From Candidatus Latescibacterota bacterium (GTDB lineage: Bacteria > Latescibacterota > UBA2968 > UBA8231): a stretch of 6,707 nt of DNA. Shown here piece by piece: positions 1 to 5,760 of this stretch. The notes beneath the pieces were generated by a model that saw only the letters and a program-made list of their open reading frames with translations, was not told where the DNA came from and did not search any database. Within the stretch, counting starts at the first letter, position 1. Every line of letters begins with the position of its first letter. Both the position numbers and the translations under genes were made by a program. The stretch covers positions 1 to 6,707 of the forward strand of contig JAJDTN010000030.1 in NCBI GenBank assembly GCA_022827165.1, read 5' to 3'.

Positions 1-132
1 GAATACGTCCACCCAGGGGCGGCCCTCCAGGATCGAGGCGAAGGCCTGCCGCGGCGACGCCGCCAGGAGGCGCACACGTTCCACCAGGCGCGCTCCTTCC
101 TCTTCCGTGCCGCTCTCTGCCGATCTTTTCAT
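1..132 (-). CDS. N-terminal fragment of an unrecognised protein (runs off the left edge)
   Basis: The first 44 codons are visible, beginning MKRSAESGTEEEGARLVER and ending ILEGRPWVDVF at the window edge. The start at 132 is supported by a good Shine-Dalgarno stretch (AGGAGAGGTG, positions 147-138). A second ATG at 137 meets a stop after two codons, so it is not the start. The visible part is a charged N-terminus followed by an amphipathic helix with no signal peptide or membrane segment. A loose resemblance, from memory, to the N-terminus of DUF6178-type proteins (ILE...V.. pattern) is not enough to assign a family. It lies 104 bp past the end of the transport block, beyond a hairpin, and has its own strong ribosome binding site, so it may be a separate unit. 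That the gene is real is fairly sure; its function is unknown. Confidence 0.6.
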   Translation of the reverse strand, partial: MKRSAESGTEEEGARLVERVRLLAASPRQAFASILEGRPWVDVF

Positions 133-188
133 GACATCACCTCTCCTGGTTTGACAGGTCCATCCGGACGCAAGACTCCCCGCTGGAA

Positions 189-209
189 GTTCCCGGACTC
201 TCCGGGAAC
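189..209 (-). terminator. Hairpin at the end of the transport block, terminator-like
   Basis: A perfect 9-bp inverted repeat (GTTCCCGGA / TCCGGGAAC) with a 3-nt loop lies 27 bases past the stop codon of the adaptor gene. On the minus strand the stem is followed by TTCC and not by a run of T, so a classical intrinsic terminator is not demonstrated. Its position between the last transport gene and a gene with its own ribosome binding site fits transcription termination or 3'-end stabilisation. No convincing -35/-10 promoter is visible in the rest of the 133-236 gap. Confidence 0.45.
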
Positions 210-236
210 GGCCGTCCGCCCGCTGCCGCCGGGCCT

Positions 237-680
237 CTACCTGGCGGGGCTTACCTTCTCGAGAAGCGCGAGCAGCAAGGGCCCTGGAGGCCGTGTGGCC
301 ACGAAGAGGCTCGCGGGGCCCTCTCTCACGGGACGGGGGAGGCCCTTGCCGCCCGCCGTGGACTCGAACTCCACGGCTGCGAGGATTCCCTCCTCGCTTT
401 GCCGGAACCGCGCGCCCACGGCCCGCACCTGCCCCAGCAGGACGCGGCGGTTCCCCCTGGCGGCGAAGACGTAGCGGGCGTCGCCCAGGAGTCCGAGACT
501 CCGCCTCGCCACCGGGCCTTCGAGCCGCCAGCCGCCGTCCGCCTTCGTGACCTCCCCCGAGACCAGGATCCCCCGGTCCACGTCGACGAGGACCAGCCCG
601 TAAAGCAGGAGCAGGGAGCACGCGGCGGCGCCGATCAGGACGGCCCCGCCGGTCCACTCTATGCGCGAGGGAATCCGCAT
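237..680 (-). CDS. Very short HlyD-like membrane fusion (adaptor) protein
   Basis: A 147-aa protein with a short basic N-terminus, one hydrophobic membrane segment at about residues 11-32, and a beta-rich remainder. The C-terminal part (GQVRAVG at 83-89, EEGILAAVEFES at 96-107, then GPASLFVATR and PLLLALLEK) follows the pattern of the beta-barrel end of HlyD-family adaptors, where a G-x-V segment precedes a strand and a final leucine-rich helix. Normal HlyD proteins are usually several hundred residues because of a lipoyl domain and a coiled-coil hairpin; both seem absent, and the membrane segment leads almost directly into the barrel. It starts 10 nt after the exporter stop codon with only a weak GGGA ribosome binding site, so translation may be coupled. 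It would partner the exporter at the inner membrane. Family assignment rests on pattern only; an unrelated single-pass protein remains possible. Confidence 0.6.
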   Translation of the reverse strand: MRIPSRIEWTGGAVLIGAAACSLLLLYGLVLVDVDRGILVSGEVTKADGGWRLEGPVARRSLGLLGDARYVFAARGNRRVLLGQVRAVGARFRQSEEGILAAVEFESTAGGKGLPRPVREGPASLFVATRPPGPLLLALLEKVSPAR

Positions 681-690
681 TTCCCGGGGC

Positions 691-2439
691 TCAGGCGGCC
701 GCCGCCCGGTCCAACGAGACCCCCTCCCGCAGAGGGCCTTCCCTCGTCACCCGCCCGCCCTTCATGACCACGACCCGGTCGGCGAAGTCCAGGGAGGCGA
801 GGCGGTGGCTCACGTAGACGGTGGTGCGGCCCTCGCCGGCCTGCCTCAAGGCGCGGATCACGGTCTGCTCGGTCTCGGGGTCCAGGGAGGCGGTGGTCTC
901 GTCGAGGACGAGGATCCTCGGCCTGCGGACCATGGCTCGGGCCAGGCAGACGCGCTGCTTCTGGCCCCGCGACAGCTCGACGCCGTTGGCGCCGATGCGC
1001 GTGTCCAGCCCGTCGGGGAACCGCGACAGGAACCCGTCGCAGTCGGAGATCGCCGTCGCCCAGGCCAGGTCCTCGGCCGTGGCCCGGGGCCGGCCGTAGA
1101 GGATGTTCTCGCGGACCGTCGCCGAGAACAGGTGCACCTCCTGCTCGACGTAGCCGATGTGGGCGCGGACGCTCCGGGGGTCGTGCTCGCCGGCGTCCCG
1201 GCCGTCGATCCGGATCGAGCCCCGGGACGGCGTCTCCAGCTGCAGCAGGAGCCGCACGAGGGTGCTCTTGCCCATTCCCGTGCCGCCCACCACCGCGGTG
1301 ATCCGCCCGGCGGGGAAGGTGGCGGAGACGTCGTGCAGGACGGTTCCCCCTCCGGACAGCCCGAAGGAGACCTTGTCGAACTCCACGCGCCCCGGACCGA
1401 TGTCGATGGGCGGCTTGCCGGCGCGCTCCCCGGGGACCGGGGCCCCGCCGAAGTCGCGCACCCGCTGCAGGATCCCGAGGGCCATCTTGACGCCCAGGTA
1501 GACGCTGGACAGCTGCATCGTCGGCGAGAGCACGAGGGCGAGGAGGGAGTTGAGGGCCAGGAGCTGCCCGAGGGAGAGCTGGCCGTCCATCACCTGGAGC
1601 CCTCCCACCCACAGCAGGACGAGATAGCCGCCGCCGTGCACCAGGCCCTGGACGCCCGAGAGCAGCAGCCCCCGGACATCGCGGGCCAGACCGGCGTCGA
1701 GCTCGCGGCGCAGCCTGCCGGCGATCCGCCGGAGCTGCCGGCGCTCGGCGCCGAAGGCCTTGACGACGGTGATGTTCTCCAGGGATTCGATGCGCACCGC
1801 CTGGGTCTCTCCCCGGCGCTCCTGCACCTCGGCGTTGAGGTCGTGGACCCTCCGGCCCACGAGCACGCTGGCCACGGCGAGGACGGGGACGAAGGCCAGC
1901 AGGATCGCGGCCAGGCCGGGGCTCAGGGCGATCATCACCGCGGCGCCGGCGACGAGGACGAAGGCCGAGTTCATCGCCTGGATCCAGGTCCCGGCCATGA
2001 GAGCCCCCAGCTGCCGCACGTCGTCGCTGGCCCGGGTGGCGAGGTAGCCGGAGCCGGCCTTGCGGAAGTAGCCGACGGACTGCGCCAGCAGGCGCCGGGT
2101 GAGGGTGACCTCCATGTCGAAGAACACGCGCCGGGCGAAGACGGTGAGCAGGTAGCCCTGCAGCAGGCTCAGGAGCGTGCCGAGGACCGAGACGGCGAGG
2201 ATCCCGGCGCAGACGGCGTGGAGCGTGGGCCGCGAGCCGGCGGCGAAGACCTCGTCCACGAGGTAGATCGTCACCAGCGGCAGGGGCACGGTGAGGGCCG
2301 CCGCCAGGACCATGGCGGCGAGGGCCTCGGCGGCGCGCAGCCGGTAGGGCCTGAGGAAGCCCCAGAGAAAGAGGAGGAGGGACCCCCCCGCCGGTTTCCT
2401 GCGCCGGAGGGAGAGCCAGCCGGGCAGGCTCACAACCAC
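691..2439 (-). CDS. Type I ABC exporter, fused membrane and ATPase domains, no C39 peptidase
   Basis: A 582-aa half-transporter, expected to work as a homodimer in the inner membrane. The membrane domain fills about residues 20-325 and the ATPase about 350-575. Walker A is GGTGMGKST (385-393), the Q-loop glutamine is Q433 (VEQEVHLF), the signature is LSRGQ (489-493, R replacing the usual second G), Walker B ends in DE (513-514), and the switch histidine is H545. All catalytic elements are intact. The membrane domain begins almost at once, so the N-terminal cysteine peptidase found in many bacteriocin exporters is missing. Two GTG starts are possible: 2439, and 2433, which gives the classic 4-nt GTGA overlap with the preceding ATPase stop. 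The second may be the true one. Given the adjacent adaptor and the upstream peptide genes, export of those peptides is the likely role, but lipid or drug exporters share this architecture. Confidence 0.9.
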   Translation of the reverse strand: MVVSLPGWLSLRRRKPAGGSLLLFLWGFLRPYRLRAAEALAAMVLAAALTVPLPLVTIYLVDEVFAAGSRPTLHAVCAGILAVSVLGTLLSLLQGYLLTVFARRVFFDMEVTLTRRLLAQSVGYFRKAGSGYLATRASDDVRQLGALMAGTWIQAMNSAFVLVAGAAVMIALSPGLAAILLAFVPVLAVASVLVGRRVHDLNAEVQERRGETQAVRIESLENITVVKAFGAERRQLRRIAGRLRRELDAGLARDVRGLLLSGVQGLVHGGGYLVLLWVGGLQVMDGQLSLGQLLALNSLLALVLSPTMQLSSVYLGVKMALGILQRVRDFGGAPVPGERAGKPPIDIGPGRVEFDKVSFGLSGGGTVLHDVSATFPAGRITAVVGGTGMGKSTLVRLLLQLETPSRGSIRIDGRDAGEHDPRSVRAHIGYVEQEVHLFSATVRENILYGRPRATAEDLAWATAISDCDGFLSRFPDGLDTRIGANGVELSRGQKQRVCLARAMVRRPRILVLDETTASLDPETEQTVIRALRQAGEGRTTVYVSHRLASLDFADRVVVMKGGRVTREGPLREGVSLDRAAAA

Positions 2440-3197
2440 GAGAGCCTCCGCCGGTCCCCCTCCGGGGCGACCAGATCCATGTACAGCTCCTCGAGACTCC
2501 CGGCCTCCTTGCCCTCGGCGCCGCGGGCGCGCAGCTCCTCGGGCGGGCCCCGCAGGATCAGCTCCCCCTTGTTGATGAAGGCCAGCTCGGAGCAGAGCCG
2601 GTCCACGCGGTCGAGGACGTGGGAGCTGAGGACCACGGTGGCGCCGCCGGCCGACAGCCTGCGGAGCAGCTCCTCCACCTGGAGGGCGGCTTCCGGGTCG
2701 AGGGTGGCGAAGGGCTCGTCGAGCAGGATCAGGCGGGGCTGGTGCAGGAGGATGCAGGCGAGGGCCAGCTTCTTCCTCATGCCCGCCGAGTAGGTGGCGG
2801 CGGTCTCGCCGGCCGCGCCTTCGAGATCCATGAACTCCAGCACCTCGCGCGACCGCTCCGCCACCTCCGCGGGATCGAGGCCGTACGCCGAGCCGGTGAA
2901 GCTCAGGTGCTCGGACCCGGTGAGGCTCTCGTAGAGCCCCGGGTCGTCGCGCATGACGCCGGTCAGGGCGCGGATGTCGTTGCCGGCCTCGGCGTAGGTG
3001 CGTCCGAAGAGGCGCACCGTGCCCTCGCTCGGCTCCAGGAGCCCGGCCATCATGTTGAGCAGCGTCGTCTTGCCGGCGCCGTTCGGCCCCACCAGACCGA
3101 GGATCGCCCCCGGCTCCACCCGCAGGGAGAGGGAACGGACGGCCACGGTGGACCGGTAGCGCTTGGTCAGGTCTTGCAGCTCCACGGTCGGTTCCAT
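2430..3197 (-). CDS. ABC transporter ATPase of the BcrA / ABC-2 type
   Basis: A 255-aa stand-alone ATPase subunit. Walker A GPNGAGKTT lies at 37-45, signature YSAGM followed by RKKLALA at 136-147, Walker B LILLDEP at 156-162, and the switch histidine H193 in SSHVLD. The YSxGM signature is typical of ATPases paired with ABC-2 drug, antibiotic or lantibiotic-immunity permeases. At the Q-loop the sequence reads VMRDDPGLY (81-89), with aspartate where glutamine or glutamate is usual. The gene begins 19 nt after the permease stop codon, with GGGAG about 12 nt before ATG, and its end overlaps the exporter start. It therefore belongs to the same transcription unit and most probably energises the preceding membrane protein. 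Self-protection against a membrane-active peptide is one plausible role; a second export system is the alternative. Confidence 0.9.
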   Translation of the reverse strand: MEPTVELQDLTKRYRSTVAVRSLSLRVEPGAILGLVGPNGAGKTTLLNMMAGLLEPSEGTVRLFGRTYAEAGNDIRALTGVMRDDPGLYESLTGSEHLSFTGSAYGLDPAEVAERSREVLEFMDLEGAAGETAATYSAGMRKKLALACILLHQPRLILLDEPFATLDPEAALQVEELLRRLSAGGATVVLSSHVLDRVDRLCSELAFINKGELILRGPPEELRARGAEGKEAGSLEELYMDLVAPEGDRRRLSWL

Positions 3198-3216
3198 TGT
3201 CGGTCTCAGTCTCCCG

Positions 3217-4938
3217 TTACGAGAACACTTCGGCCACGGCGAGGCGGCGCTGCCGGAGCAGCCGGGTCTGGTGGCGCAGGGCGACGACGTACCCCGCCGG
3301 CAGCGCCACGGCGGCCAGGACCCCGAAGGCGGCCGCCGCGTAGCGCAGGTACCCGGAGTCGATCGAGGGAATCCCGAAGGCCGCCGCCGCGTGGCGCAGG
3401 TACTCGGAATCGATCGTGAAGTACAGGGCCGCCGCGGCGACGAGGAGAGTCGTCAGCAATGCCTGCAGGAGGCCGCTGTTCCGCGGGACATGGCCCCTCG
3501 GGTCCTTCTTCGAACCGGGCTGCCTGGCGGGGTTGAGGATCGAGAGATAGTTGCCGGCGATGACGCTCGCCACGGGCGCCAGGACCACGGCCGCGAGGAC
3601 CTGGAACCCGGCGCCGAGGAGATCGTGGAACCAGAACACGAAGAGGAGGGCCGGGGCGCAGAAGGCCGTCACCGCGTACTGGATCACCGCGAAGGCGATG
3701 TTCTTGCTCGCCAGGATCTGCCGCTCGTCCAGGGGCAGGAGCAGGTATTCGCAGGCGCCCCGGCCCTCTCTCGAAAACAGGTTGGCGGCGGTCCCGCTCT
3801 GGAAGAAGGCGAGCAAGGCGATCCCTATTACGTTCTGCCAGGTGTAGGGAAAGTCGCCGCGCCCCTTGCCGGCAAAGAGGGCGAGGGCGGGAAGGATGGC
3901 CGTGCAGCATGCAAATACCGCGGCGAGCCCGGCCTGTATCCAGATCTGTCTCCAGCGGAGCGTGGACAGCACCTCGCGCGCCACCAGGTTCGGATAGGGA
4001 GGCGGCAGGACCCGCCCGAGCCACCGGGCCAGACCCGGGATCCGGTCGCGGGGGCCGGCCGGGGCCAGGCGGGACCCGCCCGCGAGGAAGACCCGACGGC
4101 GGGTCAGTCGCCAGCCGAAGAGGAAGCCGGCCGCCGCGAAGGCGCCGAGCAGGGCCAGGGGACCAGGCAGGTCCGCGAGATGTCCCTCCCCGGCCAGCTG
4201 ACAGGCCCGGGCCAACTGGCTGGTGGGAGCCATCTCGAACCAGGACCCCGGGATCCCGCGGATCCGCTCGATCCAGTCGCCGCCGGCCACGGACCGGGCG
4301 AGGAGGAGGGTGAGGGCCAGGAACGCCCCGCCCCCCAGGACTCGGGCGAGTGTCCGCAGCGCGCCCTTCCACGACACCAGCTCGATGGCGCAGCGCGTGC
4401 CCTGGATCCAGGCGACCATGCCGAGGGCGGTCACGCCCGTGGCCAGGCACGTGAACAGGACGGACGCGGCGCCGGCCGGCGGGAAGAGCGTGAGCCCGGT
4501 GGTCAGGAAGGCCAGGGAGAAGAACAGGTGCAGGGGTTGGAACGCGGCCATCACCTGGCCCGCGGCGTAGGCCTGCCCCGGGGTCCATCGAAGCACGGCG
4601 AGCTTCTCCAGGCGGGAGATGGGTACGATCTCGCCGCCGAAGCCGATGGCGATGCAGAGCCACAGGAAGGCGTAGGAGGCGAGAAACGCGGAGGCCAGGG
4701 CCAGGGACAGCTCGGGGTCCCCGTCGCCGAGGATCCCCTTGAGGGTGTGGAGCGAGATCCAGAGAACCAGCAGGAAGGACCCTCCGGCCGCCGCGTGGAT
4801 GACGGCGGCTGGCCAGAAGTCCCCCGGCTTCGACCGGGCCTCGTGACGCATGGTGCGGGCTTCGACCCGGACCGCGTAGGAGAACGCTCCCGAAATCCGG
4901 GGCAGGGACGACAGGAGTGTTGTGATCATGGGGGGCAT
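3217..4938 (-). CDS. Polytopic membrane protein, probable ABC-2-type permease
   Basis: A 573-aa protein with many hydrophobic segments (for example about 42-62, 78-100, 136-180, 203-215, 260-276, 335-356, 370-385, 415-465, 490-507 and 530-552), arranged as two blocks separated by a basic stretch at about 277-325. No enzymatic motif is visible. Its place directly before a BcrA-like ATPase, and a basic N-terminus resembling ABC-2 permeases, suggest the membrane subunit of that transporter; its length is large for the family. The start is uncertain: ATG at 4938 and ATG at 4929 both lie in or beside a copy of the array's repeat, neither has a Shine-Dalgarno sequence, and a third in-frame ATG is at 4851. 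Near the C-terminus a 17-residue unit (IDSxYLRxAAAAFG) is tandemly duplicated. The gene starts 89 nt after the third peptide gene. Confidence 0.75.
   Translation of the reverse strand: MPPMITTLLSSLPRISGAFSYAVRVEARTMRHEARSKPGDFWPAAVIHAAAGGSFLLVLWISLHTLKGILGDGDPELSLALASAFLASYAFLWLCIAIGFGGEIVPISRLEKLAVLRWTPGQAYAAGQVMAAFQPLHLFFSLAFLTTGLTLFPPAGAASVLFTCLATGVTALGMVAWIQGTRCAIELVSWKGALRTLARVLGGGAFLALTLLLARSVAGGDWIERIRGIPGSWFEMAPTSQLARACQLAGEGHLADLPGPLALLGAFAAAGFLFGWRLTRRRVFLAGGSRLAPAGPRDRIPGLARWLGRVLPPPYPNLVAREVLSTLRWRQIWIQAGLAAVFACCTAILPALALFAGKGRGDFPYTWQNVIGIALLAFFQSGTAANLFSREGRGACEYLLLPLDERQILASKNIAFAVIQYAVTAFCAPALLFVFWFHDLLGAGFQVLAAVVLAPVASVIAGNYLSILNPARQPGSKKDPRGHVPRNSGLLQALLTTLLVAAAALYFTIDSEYLRHAAAAFGIPSIDSGYLRYAAAAFGVLAAVALPAGYVVALRHQTRLLRQRRLAVAEVFS
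3322..3416 (-). repeat. 51-bp-period tandem duplication inside the permease gene
   Basis: Two 44-bp segments (3322-3365 and 3373-3416) match with four differences at a period of exactly 51 bp, keeping the reading frame. The protein gains a second copy of IDSxYLRxAAAAFG (residues about 509-522 and 526-539). The frame-preserving period and the limited divergence indicate a tandem duplication that has been tolerated in a functional gene. Confidence 0.9.
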
Positions 4939-4949
4939 CTACGGGGCGC
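4931..4949 (+). repeat. Array repeat copy A (inverted orientation), overlapping the permease start
   Basis: GGGGGCATCTACGGGGCGC on the plus strand, identical over 19 bp to copy C at 5372-5390 and inverted relative to copies B, D and E. The match with C extends outward through GATCAT. It is the downstream boundary of the third peptide cassette (with B, bounds 4931-5295). The first candidate ATG of the permease (4938) lies inside it and the second (4929) immediately outside it. Confidence 0.85.
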
Positions 4950-4978
4950 TGAGGGTTTGGTCGGTCAGTGAGTACTAC

Positions 4979-4993
4979 ACGTCTTGTCGACGC
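4979..4993 (-). other. Small hairpin in the 3' region of the third peptide gene
   Basis: Read on the minus strand, GCGTC-GACAA-GACGT can form a 5-bp stem (one G-U pair) with a 5-nt loop. The homologous place after the second peptide gene has a fully paired version (5421-5435). It is preceded by the shared bases TGA in both copies. This is weak as a terminator: the stem is short and no T-run follows. Confidence 0.35.
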
Positions 4994-5027
4994 TCAAGTG
5001 GGTCGCGGTGCAGTCTCCTGGGGAAGG

Positions 5028-5249
5028 TCAGATGTAACCGTGACAAATCGCCGAGGAGATGAGGTAAGTGGCGCCACACCCCAAGCCGACACCAACCGCA
5101 ATAGGCGACCAGGAATACAAGGTCACAATGACTGCCCCGGCCGTGCAGAGCGAGGCGCCCCACGCAATCTCGCAGGCAACGGAGTAGGCCACGACCTTGG
5201 AATCCACGCCGGTGTAGGACTGCTTCTGGGGCTTGATGAGATTGTTCAT
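5028..5249 (-). CDS. Small precursor-like peptide, family member 3 (73 aa)
   Basis: A 73-aa product beginning MNNLIKPQKQSYTG. Residues 1-27 match the other two members (KPQKQSY, D16, V19, AYS, CE), while the rest is a different hydrophobic sequence with a turn near SWSP (46-49). Four cysteines are at 26, 35, 58 and 69, and the end CHGYI parallels CRGYF of member 2. No signal peptide and no double-glycine cleavage motif are seen. The start is fixed by AAGGAG seven bases upstream and by homology with the other members. A conserved leader followed by a variable hydrophobic core is the usual pattern of exported peptide precursors and fits the downstream exporter; a small membrane protein is the alternative. 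Base composition, about 62 % GC, is lower than that of the flanking transport genes. I do not recognise the family. Confidence 0.8.
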   Translation of the reverse strand: MNNLIKPQKQSYTGVDSKVVAYSVACEIAWGASLCTAGAVIVTLYSWSPIAVGVGLGCGATYLISSAICHGYI

Positions 5250-5256
5250 GATGGAT

Positions 5257-5262
5257 CTCCTT
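5257..5262 (-). promoter_or_regulatory. Ribosome binding site of peptide gene 3
   Basis: AAGGAG with a 7-nt spacer to ATG. The stretch AAGGAGATCCATCATGAAC is identical in all three peptide genes and fixes the start. The transport genes downstream have much weaker sites, so the peptides are probably made in larger amounts. Confidence 0.85.
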
Positions 5263-5274
5263 CCGGTGAATGTA

Positions 5275-5295
5275 GCGCCCTCGTAGATGCCCCCC
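5275..5295 (-). repeat. Array repeat copy B, upstream of peptide gene 3
   Basis: On the minus strand GGGGGCATCTACGAGGGCGC, preceded by one more G. It is identical to copy E and differs at one base from D. Homology with E continues outward through the bases encoding the end of the TPR gene (TGTTCATTCG, plus strand). It ends 12 bases before the AAGGAG of peptide gene 3 and pairs in inverted orientation with C on one side and A on the other. Confidence 0.9.
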
Positions 5296-5298
5296 TGT

Positions 5299-5352
5299 TC
5301 ATTCGCTGCTCGTCCCGCTCATCAGGACGGTCCACGACTCCAGGAGGGCGGG
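5299..5352 (-). pseudogene. Remnant of the 3' end of the TPR gene
   Basis: Read on the minus strand in the matching frame this encodes ALLESWTVLMSGTSSE then a stop, against ALLE...VGSSIE-stop at the end of the intact TPR gene. The 14 bases at 5338-5351 are identical to 6119-6132, and the 10 bases at 5296-5305 are identical to 6008-6017. The middle, about 22 codons, is deleted. Both copies stand immediately beside an array repeat (B and E). It is therefore a duplicated and internally deleted gene end, without start or ribosome binding site, not a gene. Confidence 0.7.
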
Positions 5353-5371
5353 TGGGAGACGATTCGATCAT

Positions 5372-5390
5372 GGGGGCATCTACGGGGCGC
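5372..5390 (+). repeat. Array repeat copy C (inverted orientation), downstream of peptide gene 2
   Basis: GGGGGCATCTACGGGGCGC, identical to copy A, also preceded by GATCAT. With copy D it bounds a 377-bp segment (5372-5748) holding peptide gene 2; with B it makes a facing inverted pair. The copy sits 80 bases after the stop of gene 2, a position matching that of A after gene 3. Confidence 0.9.
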
Positions 5391-5420
5391 CAAGGGGTTT
5401 GATGGCTCAGAGTTACCGAT

Positions 5421-5435
5421 GCGTCCTATCGACGC
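5421..5435 (-). other. Small hairpin in the 3' region of the second peptide gene
   Basis: Minus-strand GCGTC-GATAG-GACGC forms a perfect 5-bp stem with a 5-nt loop. It is the counterpart of 4979-4993 after gene 3. The stem is kept while loop bases differ, which hints weakly at a conserved structure in an otherwise diverged 3' region. Confidence 0.35.
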
Positions 5436-5470
5436 TCACGACTGAGCGGGGCCATTGGCTGGGGTGAAGA

Positions 5471-5698
5471 TCAGAAGTAGCCCCTGCACCGCGCCGAGAA
5501 GAGGACGTGGTAGACGAAGCACGACACGCCGAACGCAACCAAGGCTGGTGGCACGGCCAGGCCCAACATGGCTGCGGCGCCGACGCCGCCAGAGCAGACG
5601 CTCATGAGCCATGCCAACTCGCAGATGTCGGAATAGGCGAGGACCTGTGCGTCTTCGCCCTCGTAGGACTGCTTCTGCGGTTTGATGAGTCTGTTCAT
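5471..5698 (-). CDS. Small precursor-like peptide, family member 2 (75 aa)
   Basis: A 75-aa product beginning MNRLIKPQKQSYEGEDAQV. Its first 81 bases differ from those of member 1 at only about six positions, after which the sequences diverge sharply. The hydrophobic part holds a glycine/alanine-rich helix, a turn at VPP (49-51), a second hydrophobic helix and a basic, aromatic end CRGYF. Cysteines are at 26, 35, 60 and 71. The reading frame is open upstream to an ATG at 5797, but that extension passes through repeat D and the upstream gene's end, has no ribosome binding site, and is in a different frame relative to the repeat than for gene 1. The start at 5698 with AAGGAG is therefore chosen. 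As with the other members, a bacteriocin-like or RiPP-like exported peptide is inferred from the leader/core pattern and neighbouring transporters. Family not recognised. Confidence 0.82.
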   Translation of the reverse strand: MNRLIKPQKQSYEGEDAQVLAYSDICELAWLMSVCSGGVGAAAMLGLAVPPALVAFGVSCFVYHVLFSARCRGYF

Positions 5699-5705
5699 GA
5701 TGGAT

Positions 5706-5711
5706 CTCCTT
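5706..5711 (-). promoter_or_regulatory. Ribosome binding site of peptide gene 2
   Basis: AAGGAG with a 7-nt spacer to ATG 5698; it decides against the longer reading frame starting at 5797. Just upstream, the bases ATTCAC are tandemly doubled compared with gene 3, lengthening the distance to repeat D by 6 nt. Confidence 0.85.
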
Positions 5712-5728
5712 CGGTGAATGTGAATGTA

Positions 5729-5748
5729 GCGCCCGCGTAGATGCCCCC
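5729..5748 (-). repeat. Array repeat copy D, between peptide genes 1 and 2
   Basis: On the minus strand GGGGGCATCTACGCGGGCGC, one base different from B and E. Unlike B and E it is not preceded by the TPR gene end. It directly abuts the shortened 3' region of gene 1 (CCTGCACCGCAA after the stop), marking a deletion junction. Confidence 0.9.
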
Positions 5749-5760
5749 TTGCGGTGCAGG

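Larger units (their letters stand above)
5275..5390 (-). promoter_or_regulatory. Potential long hairpin formed by repeat copies C and B
   Basis: In a minus-strand transcript, copy C (GCGCCCCGUAGAUGCCCCC) can pair with copy B over 19 base pairs with a single bulged A, enclosing a loop of about 76 nt. The stem lies between peptide genes 2 and 3 and ends 12 bases before the ribosome binding site of gene 3. It could act as an RNase processing site, transcript stabiliser or attenuator. Competing pairings C-D and B-A would instead enclose genes 2 and 3. The pairing is seen in sequence; a role is inferred. Confidence 0.5.

Noticed and set aside
151..156. TTGACA as a -35 promoter box on the plus strand
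   Set aside because: No acceptable -10 element follows at 16-18 bases and no plus-strand gene lies downstream.
661..2793. A 710-codon open frame on the plus strand opposite the exporter and ATPase
   Set aside because: It is antisense to two genes with complete ABC motifs; its product is low-complexity (rich in G, E, D, H, Q), has no ribosome binding site or recognisable domain, and is expected from GC-rich third-position bias.
3206..4663. A 485-codon minus-strand frame overlapping the permease
   Set aside because: The product is arginine/proline/glycine-rich without hydrophobic structure; the alternative frame is clearly the membrane protein.
3163..4971. A 602-codon plus-strand open frame opposite the permease
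   Set aside because: Same reasons: antisense composition artefact with repetitive polar residues, while the opposite strand gives a coherent multi-helix membrane protein ending 19 nt before its ATPase.
4931..5748. Classical transposon insertion of the cassettes with target-site duplications
   Set aside because: Terminal inverted repeats are present but I found no matching direct duplication outside them (GATCAT on one side, TGTTCA on the other), and no transposase is in the window; retained only as an open possibility.
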